DNA of 64,000 nucleotides, taken from positions 1 through 64,000 of the forward strand of contig NZ_FNAF01000007.1 of assembly GCF_900101835.1 (NCBI RefSeq). The letters are read 5' to 3'. A program made the translations under genes and the position numbers. The DNA is from Peptococcus niger (GTDB taxonomy: Bacteria > Bacillota > Peptococcia > Peptococcales > Peptococcaceae). The notes under the pieces are model-generated. The model had not been told where the DNA came from, ran no database searches, and worked only from the letters and a program-made list of their open reading frames with translations. Shown here piece after piece: positions 53,175 to 61,286 of this stretch; position 1 is the first letter of the stretch; every line of letters begins with the position of its first letter.

Positions 53175-54620
53175 TCACTTGTCATCCGGGAGATTTTCCC
53201 CTTTTGTCGCGGGTACCTGGTGACGGGGCAATAGGACACATACTTTTGTTCCTTGATTCGGGGCGCTCTCAAAGCGAATGCTGCCGTGATGCTTGTCTAC
53301 AATTTGTTTAACAATGGCCAAGCCCAGCCCCAAACCTGCAAAGGGATCGTCACTGCGATTTCTGGACCGTTCCACCTGGTAAAAAGGCTCTGTAATTTTG
53401 CTCAACTGGTCAGTCGTCATGCCCTTGCCGGTGTCCCTAACGACAATATTGACGCGGTCACCGACTGCTTCCGCATATAAGGCAATGCGACCGCCGGCAG
53501 GCGTTGCCTTCAGGGCATTGTCCAAAAGGTTGGTGAGCAGACTGCGCATCAATTCCGGTGCGACATCCATGGTCAGTGGTGCCTCACAAAGGAAGACTGA
53601 AACGCCTTTCTCTTCAGCGCGTAGGTTAATCAGGCTGCACACATCCCGGGCAATTGGCAAAAAATCCACCGCTTCAAAGACAATGGCACCATGACGGGTG
53701 TAGGTCAAATCCACCAGGGTCTTGTTTAAATTGAGCATGCGTTGCCCTTCGCTGTAAATATAGCCCAGCCCCTTGGTAAAGGTGGCTTCATCGTAAGGCA
53801 TCCGCTGCAAGAGATCTGCATAACCGATGATTGACGTCAGTGGTGTGCGCAATTCGTGGGTTAAGTTATCCATCATTTGAGATTGGGCTTCATTGCGCTC
53901 TTCCAGTTCGGCAATGTTGTCTTCCACCGCTGCCGCCATAATGTTAAAGCTCTGGGCCAAGTCTCCAAATTCATCCTGCGTTGAAACCGGCACCCGTTCG
54001 CTGTAATCACCGGAAGCAATCCTAGCGGATGCCCGATTGAGCGCGCGAATCGGTCGGGTTAAGAAGCTCGTAACCAACCAAATCAACACGGCAACGACGA
54101 TGCTCCCCACAACCAAGGCCTGCCCGGCAACCACATAGGTGGCGCGCCGCTGCACGTCTAAATCGGAAATATCTTTCACCACGGTTATGAGGAGACTCTC
54201 ATCCTCCCGTTCCAAATTTTGGCTAAAAAAAGCCAAATACCGCCCGCGGCTGTCACGGCGCAAGACAAAGGTCTGACGTCCGCTGTTGCGCAGTGCGGCT
54301 TTCAGTTCCGGGCGCTTTATTTTTTCCAACCCTTCCGTATTGGCAGCAAGTCGATGCATTTTGGCATCGTATACCTCTATGGCCAGCCCGTCTTTGCTGA
54401 AAATATCCACGATACCTGTAGCAGAATCGGCAAAGGAATTCTGCTCGGAAAGGTAGAGGTTGATATTGTTGAGGATATTCCCCGCTTCATATATATAGCC
54501 TTCGATGGCTCCTTGGCGCGTCTCTTCATAGGCCATGGTGCCAATAGTCGCAGAAATAACCACCGTCAGCGCAATAAAAATAGCCTCACAGATGAGCACC
54601 AGTTTGACTGAAAACCGCAT
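53175..54620 (-). CDS. Sensor histidine kinase, PhoR/VicK-like architecture
   Basis: 481 residues. Membrane segment 8-30, extracytoplasmic sensor about 30-165, second membrane segment 165-188, HAMP (~190-240), HisKA with phospho-His in NLTHELRTPLTSIIGY (~258), then HATPase with N box LLTNLLDNALKAT (~365), GKGMT and GLGLGLAIVK. The ATG overlaps the regulator stop by one base, so the pair is coupled. The stimulus is unknown; sitting in a rex operon suggests redox or envelope conditions, but that is a guess. Confidence 0.92.
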   Translation of the reverse strand: MRFSVKLVLICEAIFIALTVVISATIGTMAYEETRQGAIEGYIYEAGNILNNINLYLSEQNSFADSATGIVDIFSKDGLAIEVYDAKMHRLAANTEGLEKIKRPELKAALRNSGRQTFVLRRDSRGRYLAFFSQNLEREDESLLITVVKDISDLDVQRRATYVVAGQALVVGSIVVAVLIWLVTSFLTRPIRALNRASARIASGDYSERVPVSTQDEFGDLAQSFNIMAAAVEDNIAELEERNEAQSQMMDNLTHELRTPLTSIIGYADLLQRMPYDEATFTKGLGYIYSEGQRMLNLNKTLVDLTYTRHGAIVFEAVDFLPIARDVCSLINLRAEEKGVSVFLCEAPLTMDVAPELMRSLLTNLLDNALKATPAGGRIALYAEAVGDRVNIVVRDTGKGMTTDQLSKITEPFYQVERSRNRSDDPFAGLGLGLAIVKQIVDKHHGSIRFESAPNQGTKVCVLLPRHQVPATKGENLPDDK

Positions 54621-55285
54621 TATTCCTCCAGTCTGTAGCCCACTTTATACACCGTTTTGATGGTATCCAGGGCCAGTTTGGTCCGCAACCGCTGCACGTG
54701 CATATCAACGGTCCGCGTATTGCCTTCATAATCATAGCCCCAAATCTGGCTGAGCAATTGTTCGCGGGTGAGAACATTGCCCTTGTGGTCAATTAAATAG
54801 GCCAAAAGTTCAAACTCTTTTAAGGTCAAGGGCACCTCTTGGCCGTTTTTACTGACCCGGTGCTGGTCGGGTTCTAAAACAATATCCCGATAGCTGACCG
54901 CTTTGGCTACGTCACTCGCCTTGTCCACGCCGGTGCGTCGCAAAACCGCCTTGACCCGCGCCAAAAGCTCCATGCTGTCGAACGGCTTGGTCATATAATC
55001 GTCTGCGCCGAGTTCAAGGCCTTTGACCTTATCGCGGACCGAATCCTTGGCCGTCAGGCAAATCACGGCGATATTGTTTTTCTTTAACTCTTCTAAAAGC
55101 GTATACCCGTCCATCTTTGGCATCATAATGTCCAGCAGCACTAAATCTGTTGAACCGTTGCGAATGAGGTTTAGGCCCTCCAGGCCGTCTTTGGCCTCTT
55201 GCACCTCATAGCCGGCCAACTCTAAATTTAACCGTATCAGCTCCCGAATGGCTGTTTCATCTTCAACAACCGTGATTCGTGCCAT
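54620..55285 (-). CDS. OmpR/PhoB-family response regulator
   Basis: 221 residues. Receiver domain 1-120 with acidic pocket VVEDE, phospho-Asp in VLLDIMMPKMDGY (~50), Thr/Lys in LTAKDS and TKPFD. C-terminal winged helix 130-220 ending RTVDMHVQRLRTKL..KTVYKVGYRLE. GGAGGGGG lies before the ATG, 11 bases after radC. Confidence 0.93.
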   Translation of the reverse strand: MARITVVEDETAIRELIRLNLELAGYEVQEAKDGLEGLNLIRNGSTDLVLLDIMMPKMDGYTLLEELKKNNIAVICLTAKDSVRDKVKGLELGADDYMTKPFDSMELLARVKAVLRRTGVDKASDVAKAVSYRDIVLEPDQHRVSKNGQEVPLTLKEFELLAYLIDHKGNVLTREQLLSQIWGYDYEGNTRTVDMHVQRLRTKLALDTIKTVYKVGYRLEE

Positions 55286-55296
55286 ACGACCCCCTC

Positions 55297-56007
55297 CTAA
55301 CTGGACGTAAATACTCGCCCGTGTTCCCTATAAGAATAATACGTCAGGCCCTCATGCCCAACGATGATGTGGTCCAGCAAATCAATTCCCAATAAGTCTG
55401 CCGCCGCAAGGAGGCGCTCAGTCAATTGGTCATCTGCACGGCTGGGGGTCAAATCGCCACTGGGATGGTTGTGACCGCAGATTATGCAAGAAGCATTGTG
55501 GCGGACCGCATAGTGAAAAACATCACGAGGGTAGACATGAGCCTCATTTAACGTTCCCATAAAGACCACTTTCTTTTCCACAACGCGATGCTTGTTGTCC
55601 AAGTAAATGACCATAAAATTTTCCTGACCGCGATGGACCGCTAAATCAATAAAATAACGCGCCGCATCGGCACTACCGCCAATGGTAGTTGCCAGCCCGC
55701 CGGCATCTAAAAGGGCCAGCCGCCGCGCCAGCTCAATAACGCTCAGGACCGTGCAGGCGCGACTCGGCCCGATGCCTTCCAAGCTGGTGATTTCTTCATA
55801 GGTCAAGTGGCTCAAGCTGACCAGGCCGCCCGCTTGACTAAGCAGTAGGCCGGCAAGATCAACCACATTATATCGAGATGTGCCGCTGCCTAGAAGAATG
55901 GCCACAAGCTCAGCATCCGATAACGCCCGGGCACCAAACTGCTGCAACCGTTCCCGGGGCCGCAATTCTAAGGGCATTGATTTAACCTTTAAGCGTTCCT
56001 CTGTCAT
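55297..56007 (-). CDS. radC: RadC family JAB-domain protein
   Basis: 236 residues from the second ATG, with GAGGAG 11 bases upstream; the start is uncertain (56028 also possible) because it lies within maf. HhH region LEGIGPSRACTVLSVIELARR, then a JAB/MPN domain whose metal site HNHPSGDLTPSRADDQLTERL (conserved HxHPSG...D) is intact. Despite the name, a role in DNA repair is doubtful. It often follows maf in Bacillota. Confidence 0.93.
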   Translation of the reverse strand: MTEERLKVKSMPLELRPRERLQQFGARALSDAELVAILLGSGTSRYNVVDLAGLLLSQAGGLVSLSHLTYEEITSLEGIGPSRACTVLSVIELARRLALLDAGGLATTIGGSADAARYFIDLAVHRGQENFMVIYLDNKHRVVEKKVVFMGTLNEAHVYPRDVFHYAVRHNASCIICGHNHPSGDLTPSRADDQLTERLLAAADLLGIDLLDHIIVGHEGLTYYSYREHGRVFTSS

Positions 56008-56584
56008 AGCCGAAGGGCTCCTCTCCAATGCAATAAAGCCAGCGACTCAAGACTTCCAGCGGCATGCCCACTACATTTGTATACGAACCGCAAATGCTTT
56101 CTATCAAAGCGGCACCGCGACCCTGGATGGCATATCCGCCGGCACGGTTACGGCTTTCTTCGGTTAATAAATAGGCCTCAATAAGGCGCTCCGGCAAAAG
56201 GGCCATTTGTACTTGGGTGGTCACTGTTTCGCTAAAGACGCGACCGTCAGGCAGGAGTAAAGCACAGCCGCTTTTGACCTCATGCTGCCGACCGGACAAA
56301 CGCTTGAGCATGTCTCGCGCCACCGCTTTATTTTGCGGTTTGCCCAAGGGCTGGCCGTCTACCACCACCATTGTATCACAACCGATAATGGCCGCATCAG
56401 GAAAAGCGGTCCGCACACTCTTTGCCTTGCGCACCGCTAAATCAGCCAAGGCCGCATCAAAATCCAGCGCGGCATCGAGGGTTTCATCCGGTAAAAGCGG
56501 TGTCGTCACCGTAAACGAAAGCGCCAATTGTGTCAACAAGGCCTTTCGTTGGGGCGATGTGGACGCAAGCACCAAGGGCATCAT
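55982..56584 (-). CDS. maf: Maf nucleotide pyrophosphatase
   Basis: 200 residues. Hydrolyses non-canonical or modified nucleoside triphosphates, probably dTTP/UTP type. LVLASTSPQRKALLTQL, AIIGCDTMVVVDGQPLGKP and YAIQGRGAALIESICGSYTNV (shown in parts) are family motifs. It starts in an ATGA overlap with the rex stop. Confidence 0.95.
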   Translation of the reverse strand: MMPLVLASTSPQRKALLTQLALSFTVTTPLLPDETLDAALDFDAALADLAVRKAKSVRTAFPDAAIIGCDTMVVVDGQPLGKPQNKAVARDMLKRLSGRQHEVKSGCALLLPDGRVFSETVTTQVQMALLPERLIEAYLLTEESRNRAGGYAIQGRGAALIESICGSYTNVVGMPLEVLSRWLYCIGEEPFGYDRGTLKG

Positions 56585-57237
56585 TCGACAACATCGCCTC
56601 CGGTCAGAAAATCATGGTTGGTGATTACAAAGCTCAGGACCTCTAAATTGACCGTCAAATCAATATTGCGCACGGAAATGCCCTTTGGCATGCTCAAACT
56701 GGTCGGGGAAAAATTCAAAACCCCTGAAATCGCTGTTTCAGCCAGTTCATCCGCCACATCCTGAGCGGCTTGACCGGGCACGGTAATAATGGCTATTTGG
56801 ATATCATTTTCTAAAATATAAGCCGGCATCTCACCGATTGGTAAAATCGGCAGACCGGATAGGGTCATCCCCACCTTACGAATATCATTGTCAAAAACGG
56901 CCACGATGTCAAAACCACGGTTGCGAAAACCCGAGTAATGCGCCAGTGCAGACCCTAAATTACCGGCACCAATTAAAATCATCCGCCAGGGGTTGTCCAC
57001 ACCAAGAATTTTTTTGATGGCAATGTTCAAACTGTCCACATTATACCCGACACCCCGGGTTCCAAAATCCCCAAAATAAGCCAAATCTTTGCGCACCTGC
57101 GCCGGCGTACCGCCTGTTCCCTCGGCAATCTCGCCTGAGGAAATACTGATAATCCCGGAAGCCTCCACTTCCGCAAGGAATCGCGAATACACCGATAAAC
57201 GCGTAATGGTCGCTTCAGGTATTTTTTGCGTTTTCAA
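56581..57237 (-). CDS. rex: Redox-sensing transcriptional repressor Rex
   Basis: 218 residues using the TTG start with AAGGTG six bases upstream; a frame seven residues longer also opens with TTG but lacks a site. N-terminal winged helix (KIPEATITRLSVYSRFL, GTPAQVRKDLAYFG..GTRGVGY), then Rossmann NAD(H) domain (ILIGAGNLGSALAHY) and domain-swap helix at the end. It senses NADH/NAD ratio and represses fermentation and anaerobic genes. A Rex-like operator overlies its own -35. First gene of rex-maf-radC-regulator-kinase. Confidence 0.95.
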   Translation of the reverse strand: MKTQKIPEATITRLSVYSRFLAEVEASGIISISSGEIAEGTGGTPAQVRKDLAYFGDFGTRGVGYNVDSLNIAIKKILGVDNPWRMILIGAGNLGSALAHYSGFRNRGFDIVAVFDNDIRKVGMTLSGLPILPIGEMPAYILENDIQIAIITVPGQAAQDVADELAETAISGVLNFSPTSLSMPKGISVRNIDLTVNLEVLSFVITNHDFLTGGDVVE

Positions 57238-57276
57238 TGTTGCACCTTCTTTCACCAACTAGACTTTATTACATAA

Positions 57277-57305
57277 ATAATACCCAATAATAAAAGATTG
57301 TGCAA
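57277..57305 (-). promoter_or_regulatory. Promoter of the rex operon
   Basis: TTGCAC (57300-57305) and TATTAT (57277-57282), spacer 17, about 40 bases before the rex start. Confidence 0.65.
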
Positions 57306-57315
57306 TATTTCTCGA
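57298..57315. promoter_or_regulatory. Candidate Rex operator
   Basis: TTGTGCA-ATAT-TTCTCGA matches the Rex consensus TTGTGAA-N4-TTCACAA at 11 of 14 half-site positions and covers the rex -35. This predicts autorepression. Confidence 0.45.
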
Positions 57316-57384
57316 CCTGTTCTCCATATTTTTCTCATTTATTATCGGCAGTCCAGCCCCTTTTCTTAAAAGCCCTTGTAAGAC

Positions 57385-57413
57385 TTGTCAGCTGCTGCAT
57401 TTATCGGTATAAT
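57385..57413 (+). promoter_or_regulatory. Promoter of the flavodiiron gene
   Basis: TTGTCA (57385-57390) and perfect TATAAT (57408-57413), spacer 17. The leader is about 105 nt and shows no recognised element. Confidence 0.75.
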
Positions 57414-57526
57414 TTACTTAATGTAGCAGCGCACAGCGTTTAAAGGCCCCGGCCATGGGTATATAACTGAAGCGAACATAATACGTTAGCGTCCGGTCAA
57501 TCGTTCATAAAGAAAGGTAGGATTAC

Positions 57527-58714
57527 ATGAAAAAATTAAAAGACAATTTATATTCCGTCGGCGTTCAGAACCCAACTTTACGCGTATTCGATATTATTAT
57601 GGCCACCAAATTTGGTACCACTTATGGTTCTTATCTTGTCCTCGGCGATGAAAAGAAAGCCTTGATTGACGGCTCCCACAGCGGGTTTGAGCACATTTGG
57701 TTTGACCATATTGAAGAAATCACTCCCCTGGACAGCATTGATTACCTGGTCATCAACCATACCGAACCGGACCACTCCTATGCCGTCGCCGCATTCTTAG
57801 ATAAGAATCCAAAGGTTACCATCATCGGCAGCGTAGCCGCCATTAACAATTTAAAAGTCATCACCAACCGCGATTTTAATTCGCAGGTGGTCAAGGGCGA
57901 AGATACTCTGGACCTCGGCGGCCGCCGTCTGGTCTTTAAAACCACGCCCAATGTCCATTGGCCGGATACCATGATTACCTACTGCCCGGAACTCAAGGCG
58001 CTCTTCCCCTGTGATTTCTTAGGCTCCCATTTCTGCGAACCGACGGAACGGCTGGAAACCTGTGTCAAAAAAGAGCTCTATGATATTGAATTTGAAAACT
58101 ACTACCGCAGCATTATGGGCCCCTTCCCGGCTGCTGTCCGCAACGCCCTGGCTTATGTAGAAACATTGGATGTCGATGTGGTCTGCCCCTCTCACGGGCC
58201 GACTTACGGCACCGCTTATCTAAAAGAAGCCCTGGAAAAATACCGTCAATGGAGCGCTGAACCCGCTGCCGGCGCCAAAAAATCCGTAGCCATCTTCTAC
58301 GTATCCGCCTACGGTTTTACCCGGGGCATGTGCCAGTATGTGGCTGGAAAATTGGAAGAGAAGGGCCTGGATGTCTTCATTGCCGATATCATTAAAAATG
58401 ATGAGGCAAGCCTCATGCCCCATCTTTCCGCTGACGCCTTGGTCTTCGGGTCCCCTACCATCAACCGGGCTGCCCTGAAGCCGGTCTGGGATATTATTTC
58501 CTCTATTGATGCCGTCAATGCAAAAGGGAAATCCTTTGCCACCATCGGCGACTATGGCTGGACCGGGGAAGCTTGCGGCCAACTGAACGACCGGTTGACC
58601 GGACTCAAAATGAAGCAGGCCGGTGAAAGCGTCAAATGCCGTTTTGCTCCGACCGATGAAACCTGGCAAGAACTCGACCGCTTGGTTGATGATATTGTTG
58701 CCGCCCTGGCTTAA
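57527..58714 (+). CDS. fprA: Flavodiiron protein (FprA)
   Basis: 395 residues. Reduces oxygen and/or nitric oxide to protect an anaerobe. The N-terminal beta-lactamase-like domain has diiron ligands in NHTEPDHS (~80), NVHWPDTM, PCDFLGSHF and CPSHGPTYG. The C-terminal flavodoxin domain (255-395) has the FMN loop FYVSAYGFTRGM and FGSPTINR. No rubredoxin or NADH domain is fused, so an external donor is required. Divergent from rex. AAAGGTAGG precedes the ATG. Confidence 0.95.
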   Translation: MKKLKDNLYSVGVQNPTLRVFDIIMATKFGTTYGSYLVLGDEKKALIDGSHSGFEHIWFDHIEEITPLDSIDYLVINHTEPDHSYAVAAFLDKNPKVTIIGSVAAINNLKVITNRDFNSQVVKGEDTLDLGGRRLVFKTTPNVHWPDTMITYCPELKALFPCDFLGSHFCEPTERLETCVKKELYDIEFENYYRSIMGPFPAAVRNALAYVETLDVDVVCPSHGPTYGTAYLKEALEKYRQWSAEPAAGAKKSVAIFYVSAYGFTRGMCQYVAGKLEEKGLDVFIADIIKNDEASLMPHLSADALVFGSPTINRAALKPVWDIISSIDAVNAKGKSFATIGDYGWTGEACGQLNDRLTGLKMKQAGESVKCRFAPTDETWQELDRLVDDIVAALA

Positions 58715-58734
58715 CCTCTTGTAGTTCTCTTACA

Positions 58735-58762
58735 GCCTCGTGCCCTGCACGGGGCTTTTTTT
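58735..58762 (+). terminator. Terminator after the flavodiiron gene
   Basis: Stem GCCTCGTGC/GCACGGGGC, 3-base loop, then TTTTTTT. Confidence 0.85.
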
Positions 58763-58777
58763 ATAAGGAGGCCGACC

Positions 58778-59281
58778 ATGTCCGAACCGCTGTCTTTTTT
58801 TACCATCGCCTCGCCCATTGGGACGCTCTATGCCTTAACCGATAGCCAGGCCTTATTCTACCTCGGCTATAGGTCTGACGATGCCCGCCACTACGCCAGC
58901 CGCCACAGCTTGACCGTCAAATCGACAGAATCCCCGCTGACCGCCCCGCTTCGCCAAGAATTATCTGCCTACTTTGCCGGCCGTTTGCGCCGGTTCACCC
59001 TCCCCCTGCAGCTGCTCGGGACCCCCTTTCAATTGTCGGTCTGGCAAGCCCTAAGCACCATTCCTTACGGCCGCACGGCCAGCTATAAGGATATTGCCCT
59101 CGCCGTTAAAAATCCACAAGCCAGCCGCGCCGTTGGCGGCGCCAATCACCATAACCCGATTTCCATCATCATTCCCTGCCATCGTGTAATTTGCGCCGAC
59201 GGGAAGATGGGCGGTTATGGCGGCGGACTGGCCCGCAAAGAATACTTGCTCAGCTTGGAGCACCGCCTAGGCTCTTCCTGA
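58778..59281 (+). CDS. ogt: Methylated-DNA-protein-cysteine methyltransferase
   Basis: 167 residues. Transfers alkyl groups from O6-alkylguanine to its own Cys. The active site IIPCHRVI (~130), RAVGGANHHNPI and FQLSVWQALSTIPYGRTASY (helix-turn-helix, given here in parts) are standard. No Ada-type regulatory domain. AAGGAGG lies before the ATG, which follows the terminator closely; low read-through may express it. Confidence 0.95.
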   Translation: MSEPLSFFTIASPIGTLYALTDSQALFYLGYRSDDARHYASRHSLTVKSTESPLTAPLRQELSAYFAGRLRRFTLPLQLLGTPFQLSVWQALSTIPYGRTASYKDIALAVKNPQASRAVGGANHHNPISIIIPCHRVICADGKMGGYGGGLARKEYLLSLEHRLGSS

Positions 59282-59282
59282 C

Positions 59283-59311
59283 TTGCAAAAGCGCGTAAAA
59301 GGATGTAAGAT
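59283..59311 (+). promoter_or_regulatory. Promoter of tyrS
   Basis: TTGCAA (59283-59288) and TAAGAT (59306-59311), spacer 17. The leader to tyrS is about 30 nt, so no T-box is possible. Confidence 0.5.
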
Positions 59312-59347
59312 AATACGAAATCACTGCATAAAGACCAGGAGGTAATC

Positions 59348-60586
59348 ATGGGGACACCAAACGCTTATGACGTATTACAAGAGCGTGGCTATATTGCCCA
59401 GTCCACGCATCCGGATGAATTACGCGATTTATTTTCAAAAGAACGTGTCACATTTTATTGCGGCTTTGACCCGACTGCATCCAGCCTTCATGTAGGCCAT
59501 TTTATTATGTTTATGGTCATGCGCCAGCTACAATTGATGGGCCATCGGCCGATTGTCCTGCTCGGTGGCGGCACCGGCATGGTCGGCGATCCGTCCGGCC
59601 GCAGCGATATGCGACGGGTGATGACCATTGAAGAAATCGACCAGAACTGTGCCAATTTCAAAAAACAGGCCGAACGCTTTATTGAATTTGGCGATGACAA
59701 GGGCTTATGCCTGAACAACGCCCATTGGCTCCGCGAGCTAAACTACATCGAATTTTTGCGCGACATCGGCTATCATTTTTCCATCAACCGTATGCTTGCG
59801 GCAGAATGCTATAAGACCCGGTTAGAAGTCGGCCTGACCTTCACCGAATTAAATTACATGGTCATGCAAAGCTACGACTTCTTATACCAATACCGCAACT
59901 ACGGCTGCCGGCTCGAACTCGGCGGCAACGACCAATGGTCAAACATTATCGGCGGGGTCGAACTGGTCCGTCGAGCTGAGGGGGAAAGCGTTTACGGCTT
60001 AACCATGAACCTGTTAACCAAGAGCGATGGAACTAAAATGGGCAAGACCGCCGGCGGCGCCGTCTGGCTGGACCGCGACAAAATGAGCCCCTATGAATTT
60101 TATCAATACTGGCGCAATGTAGACGATGCAGACGTCAATAAATGTTTCCGTCTCTTGACCTTCCTGCCAATTGATGAAATTGATCAAATCACGGCCGCTT
60201 CCGGTGCGGCCATGAATGCCGCCAAAGAACGCTTGGCCTATGAAATCACCAAGCTTGTTCACAGCGAAGCCGACGCTGAAGAAGCCCAAGCAGCTTCTCG
60301 GGCCCTCTTTTCCGGCGCTGTAGAAGCCGGCGCCCTGCCTGAAACGAAAATGTCTCGTACCGCCTTCACAGACGGTTACGGCCTTTTACAATTGCTCAAA
60401 GACCTGGAATTAACCGACTCCGTCAGCCAGGCCCGCCGTCTCGTCGAACAAGGCGGCATCAGCCTGCAAGACGAAAAAATCACCGACAGCAAGTACCAAG
60501 TCCACGAAAGCGACTTCAACAGCGACGCCCGCCTCAAAATCCGCAAGGGCAAGAAAACCTATCACCTGGTGCAATTAACCGATTAG
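59348..60586 (+). CDS. tyrS: Tyrosyl-tRNA synthetase
   Basis: 412 residues, class I. HIGH-like HVGHF (~46), tyrosine-binding YDFLYQYRN and GGNDQWSN, KMSKS-like DGTKMGK (~232) and a C-terminal S4 domain (350-412). Its short leader without T-box differs from many Bacillota tyrS genes. AGGAGG precedes the ATG. Confidence 0.96.
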   Translation: MGTPNAYDVLQERGYIAQSTHPDELRDLFSKERVTFYCGFDPTASSLHVGHFIMFMVMRQLQLMGHRPIVLLGGGTGMVGDPSGRSDMRRVMTIEEIDQNCANFKKQAERFIEFGDDKGLCLNNAHWLRELNYIEFLRDIGYHFSINRMLAAECYKTRLEVGLTFTELNYMVMQSYDFLYQYRNYGCRLELGGNDQWSNIIGGVELVRRAEGESVYGLTMNLLTKSDGTKMGKTAGGAVWLDRDKMSPYEFYQYWRNVDDADVNKCFRLLTFLPIDEIDQITAASGAAMNAAKERLAYEITKLVHSEADAEEAQAASRALFSGAVEAGALPETKMSRTAFTDGYGLLQLLKDLELTDSVSQARRLVEQGGISLQDEKITDSKYQVHESDFNSDARLKIRKGKKTYHLVQLTD

Positions 60587-60605
60587 ATCCAGCTTAAAAA
60601 CAAAT

Positions 60606-60653
60606 AAAGCAGCGCCTTTCCTATTCATCCTTGAATAAGAAAGGCGCTGCTTT
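60606..60653. terminator. Bidirectional terminator after tyrS
   Basis: A 15-bp perfect outer stem (AAAGCAGCGCCTTTC and complement) with an inner TATTCA/TGAATA helix; T-rich on both sides. Serves tyrS and the convergent SdpI-family gene. Confidence 0.8.
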
Positions 60654-60687
60654 GTTATTGATAGACAAAGGGAAACCACTGGTAGGT

Positions 60688-61077
60688 TCAAAGCGGATTG
60701 CCATCCCCGTCAAAGTATTTTTTTAAAGCTTTTTCTGTCCTGAGCAAATAAACCAGCATAAAAACCACCTGTAAATTGATGATAACCACCAAGGCAAGAG
60801 TCATCTGTCTTTCCGTTAAACTTATCGGACGCGTCAGCAAAAATCCGGTGCATAAACAAGTGAGTGCCAGGCAAGTCAAGCTGTAACGGATTATAAGGCG
60901 CGCATTATGCCATTGCGCAAAAGCCCAGGTTTCAGGTGTTTTCATGGACCGCGTCGTGCGGTATCCATAATAATGATTGATTGTCTTGGGCGGGAACTTA
61001 TAAAACAGACCACCCATCAGCAAAAGAATAAGCGGCGTGCTGAAGACACAAATGGAGAATAAAAACGACGTCATCAA
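60688..61077 (-). CDS. SdpI/YhfL family membrane protein
   Basis: 129 residues, three hydrophobic segments (5-24, 65-85, 93-113). The FPPKTINHYYGYRTTRSMK then TWAFAQWHNAR segment is the signature of the SdpI family, named after the Bacillus immunity protein against SdpC. Most members have no proven immunity role. Alone, with no toxin gene beside it. The 146 bases upstream hold only small GC-rich hairpins and no clear promoter. Confidence 0.8.
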   Translation of the reverse strand: MMTSFLFSICVFSTPLILLLMGGLFYKFPPKTINHYYGYRTTRSMKTPETWAFAQWHNARLIIRYSLTCLALTCLCTGFLLTRPISLTERQMTLALVVIINLQVVFMLVYLLRTEKALKKYFDGDGNPL

Positions 61078-61286
61078 TTTCCCCCTTCCAAATATGGATC
61101 CATTTTGATCTACCGGCCATACTTTATTCTACTACAAGGGCCCCTTGGGTCACAAGGACCGCCCCAAAAGAGGCGGCCAGGGCCACTGCCCCGACATCTT
61201 CCTATGTAGCCGCAACTGGTCACTTGGGAAATGGAGGGGTTTATTTCATGCCAAACGGGTATATAATCCGTATGCGGGAGGATGAT

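Noticed and set aside
60688-61077. Toxin-immunity module around the SdpI-family gene
   Set aside because: No SdpC-like or other small toxin gene is adjacent; neighbours are housekeeping genes.
61262-61267. TATAAT as promoter of the disulfide reductase
   Set aside because: It lies so close to the start codon that the transcript would lose the GGGAGG ribosome binding site, and no -35 is present.
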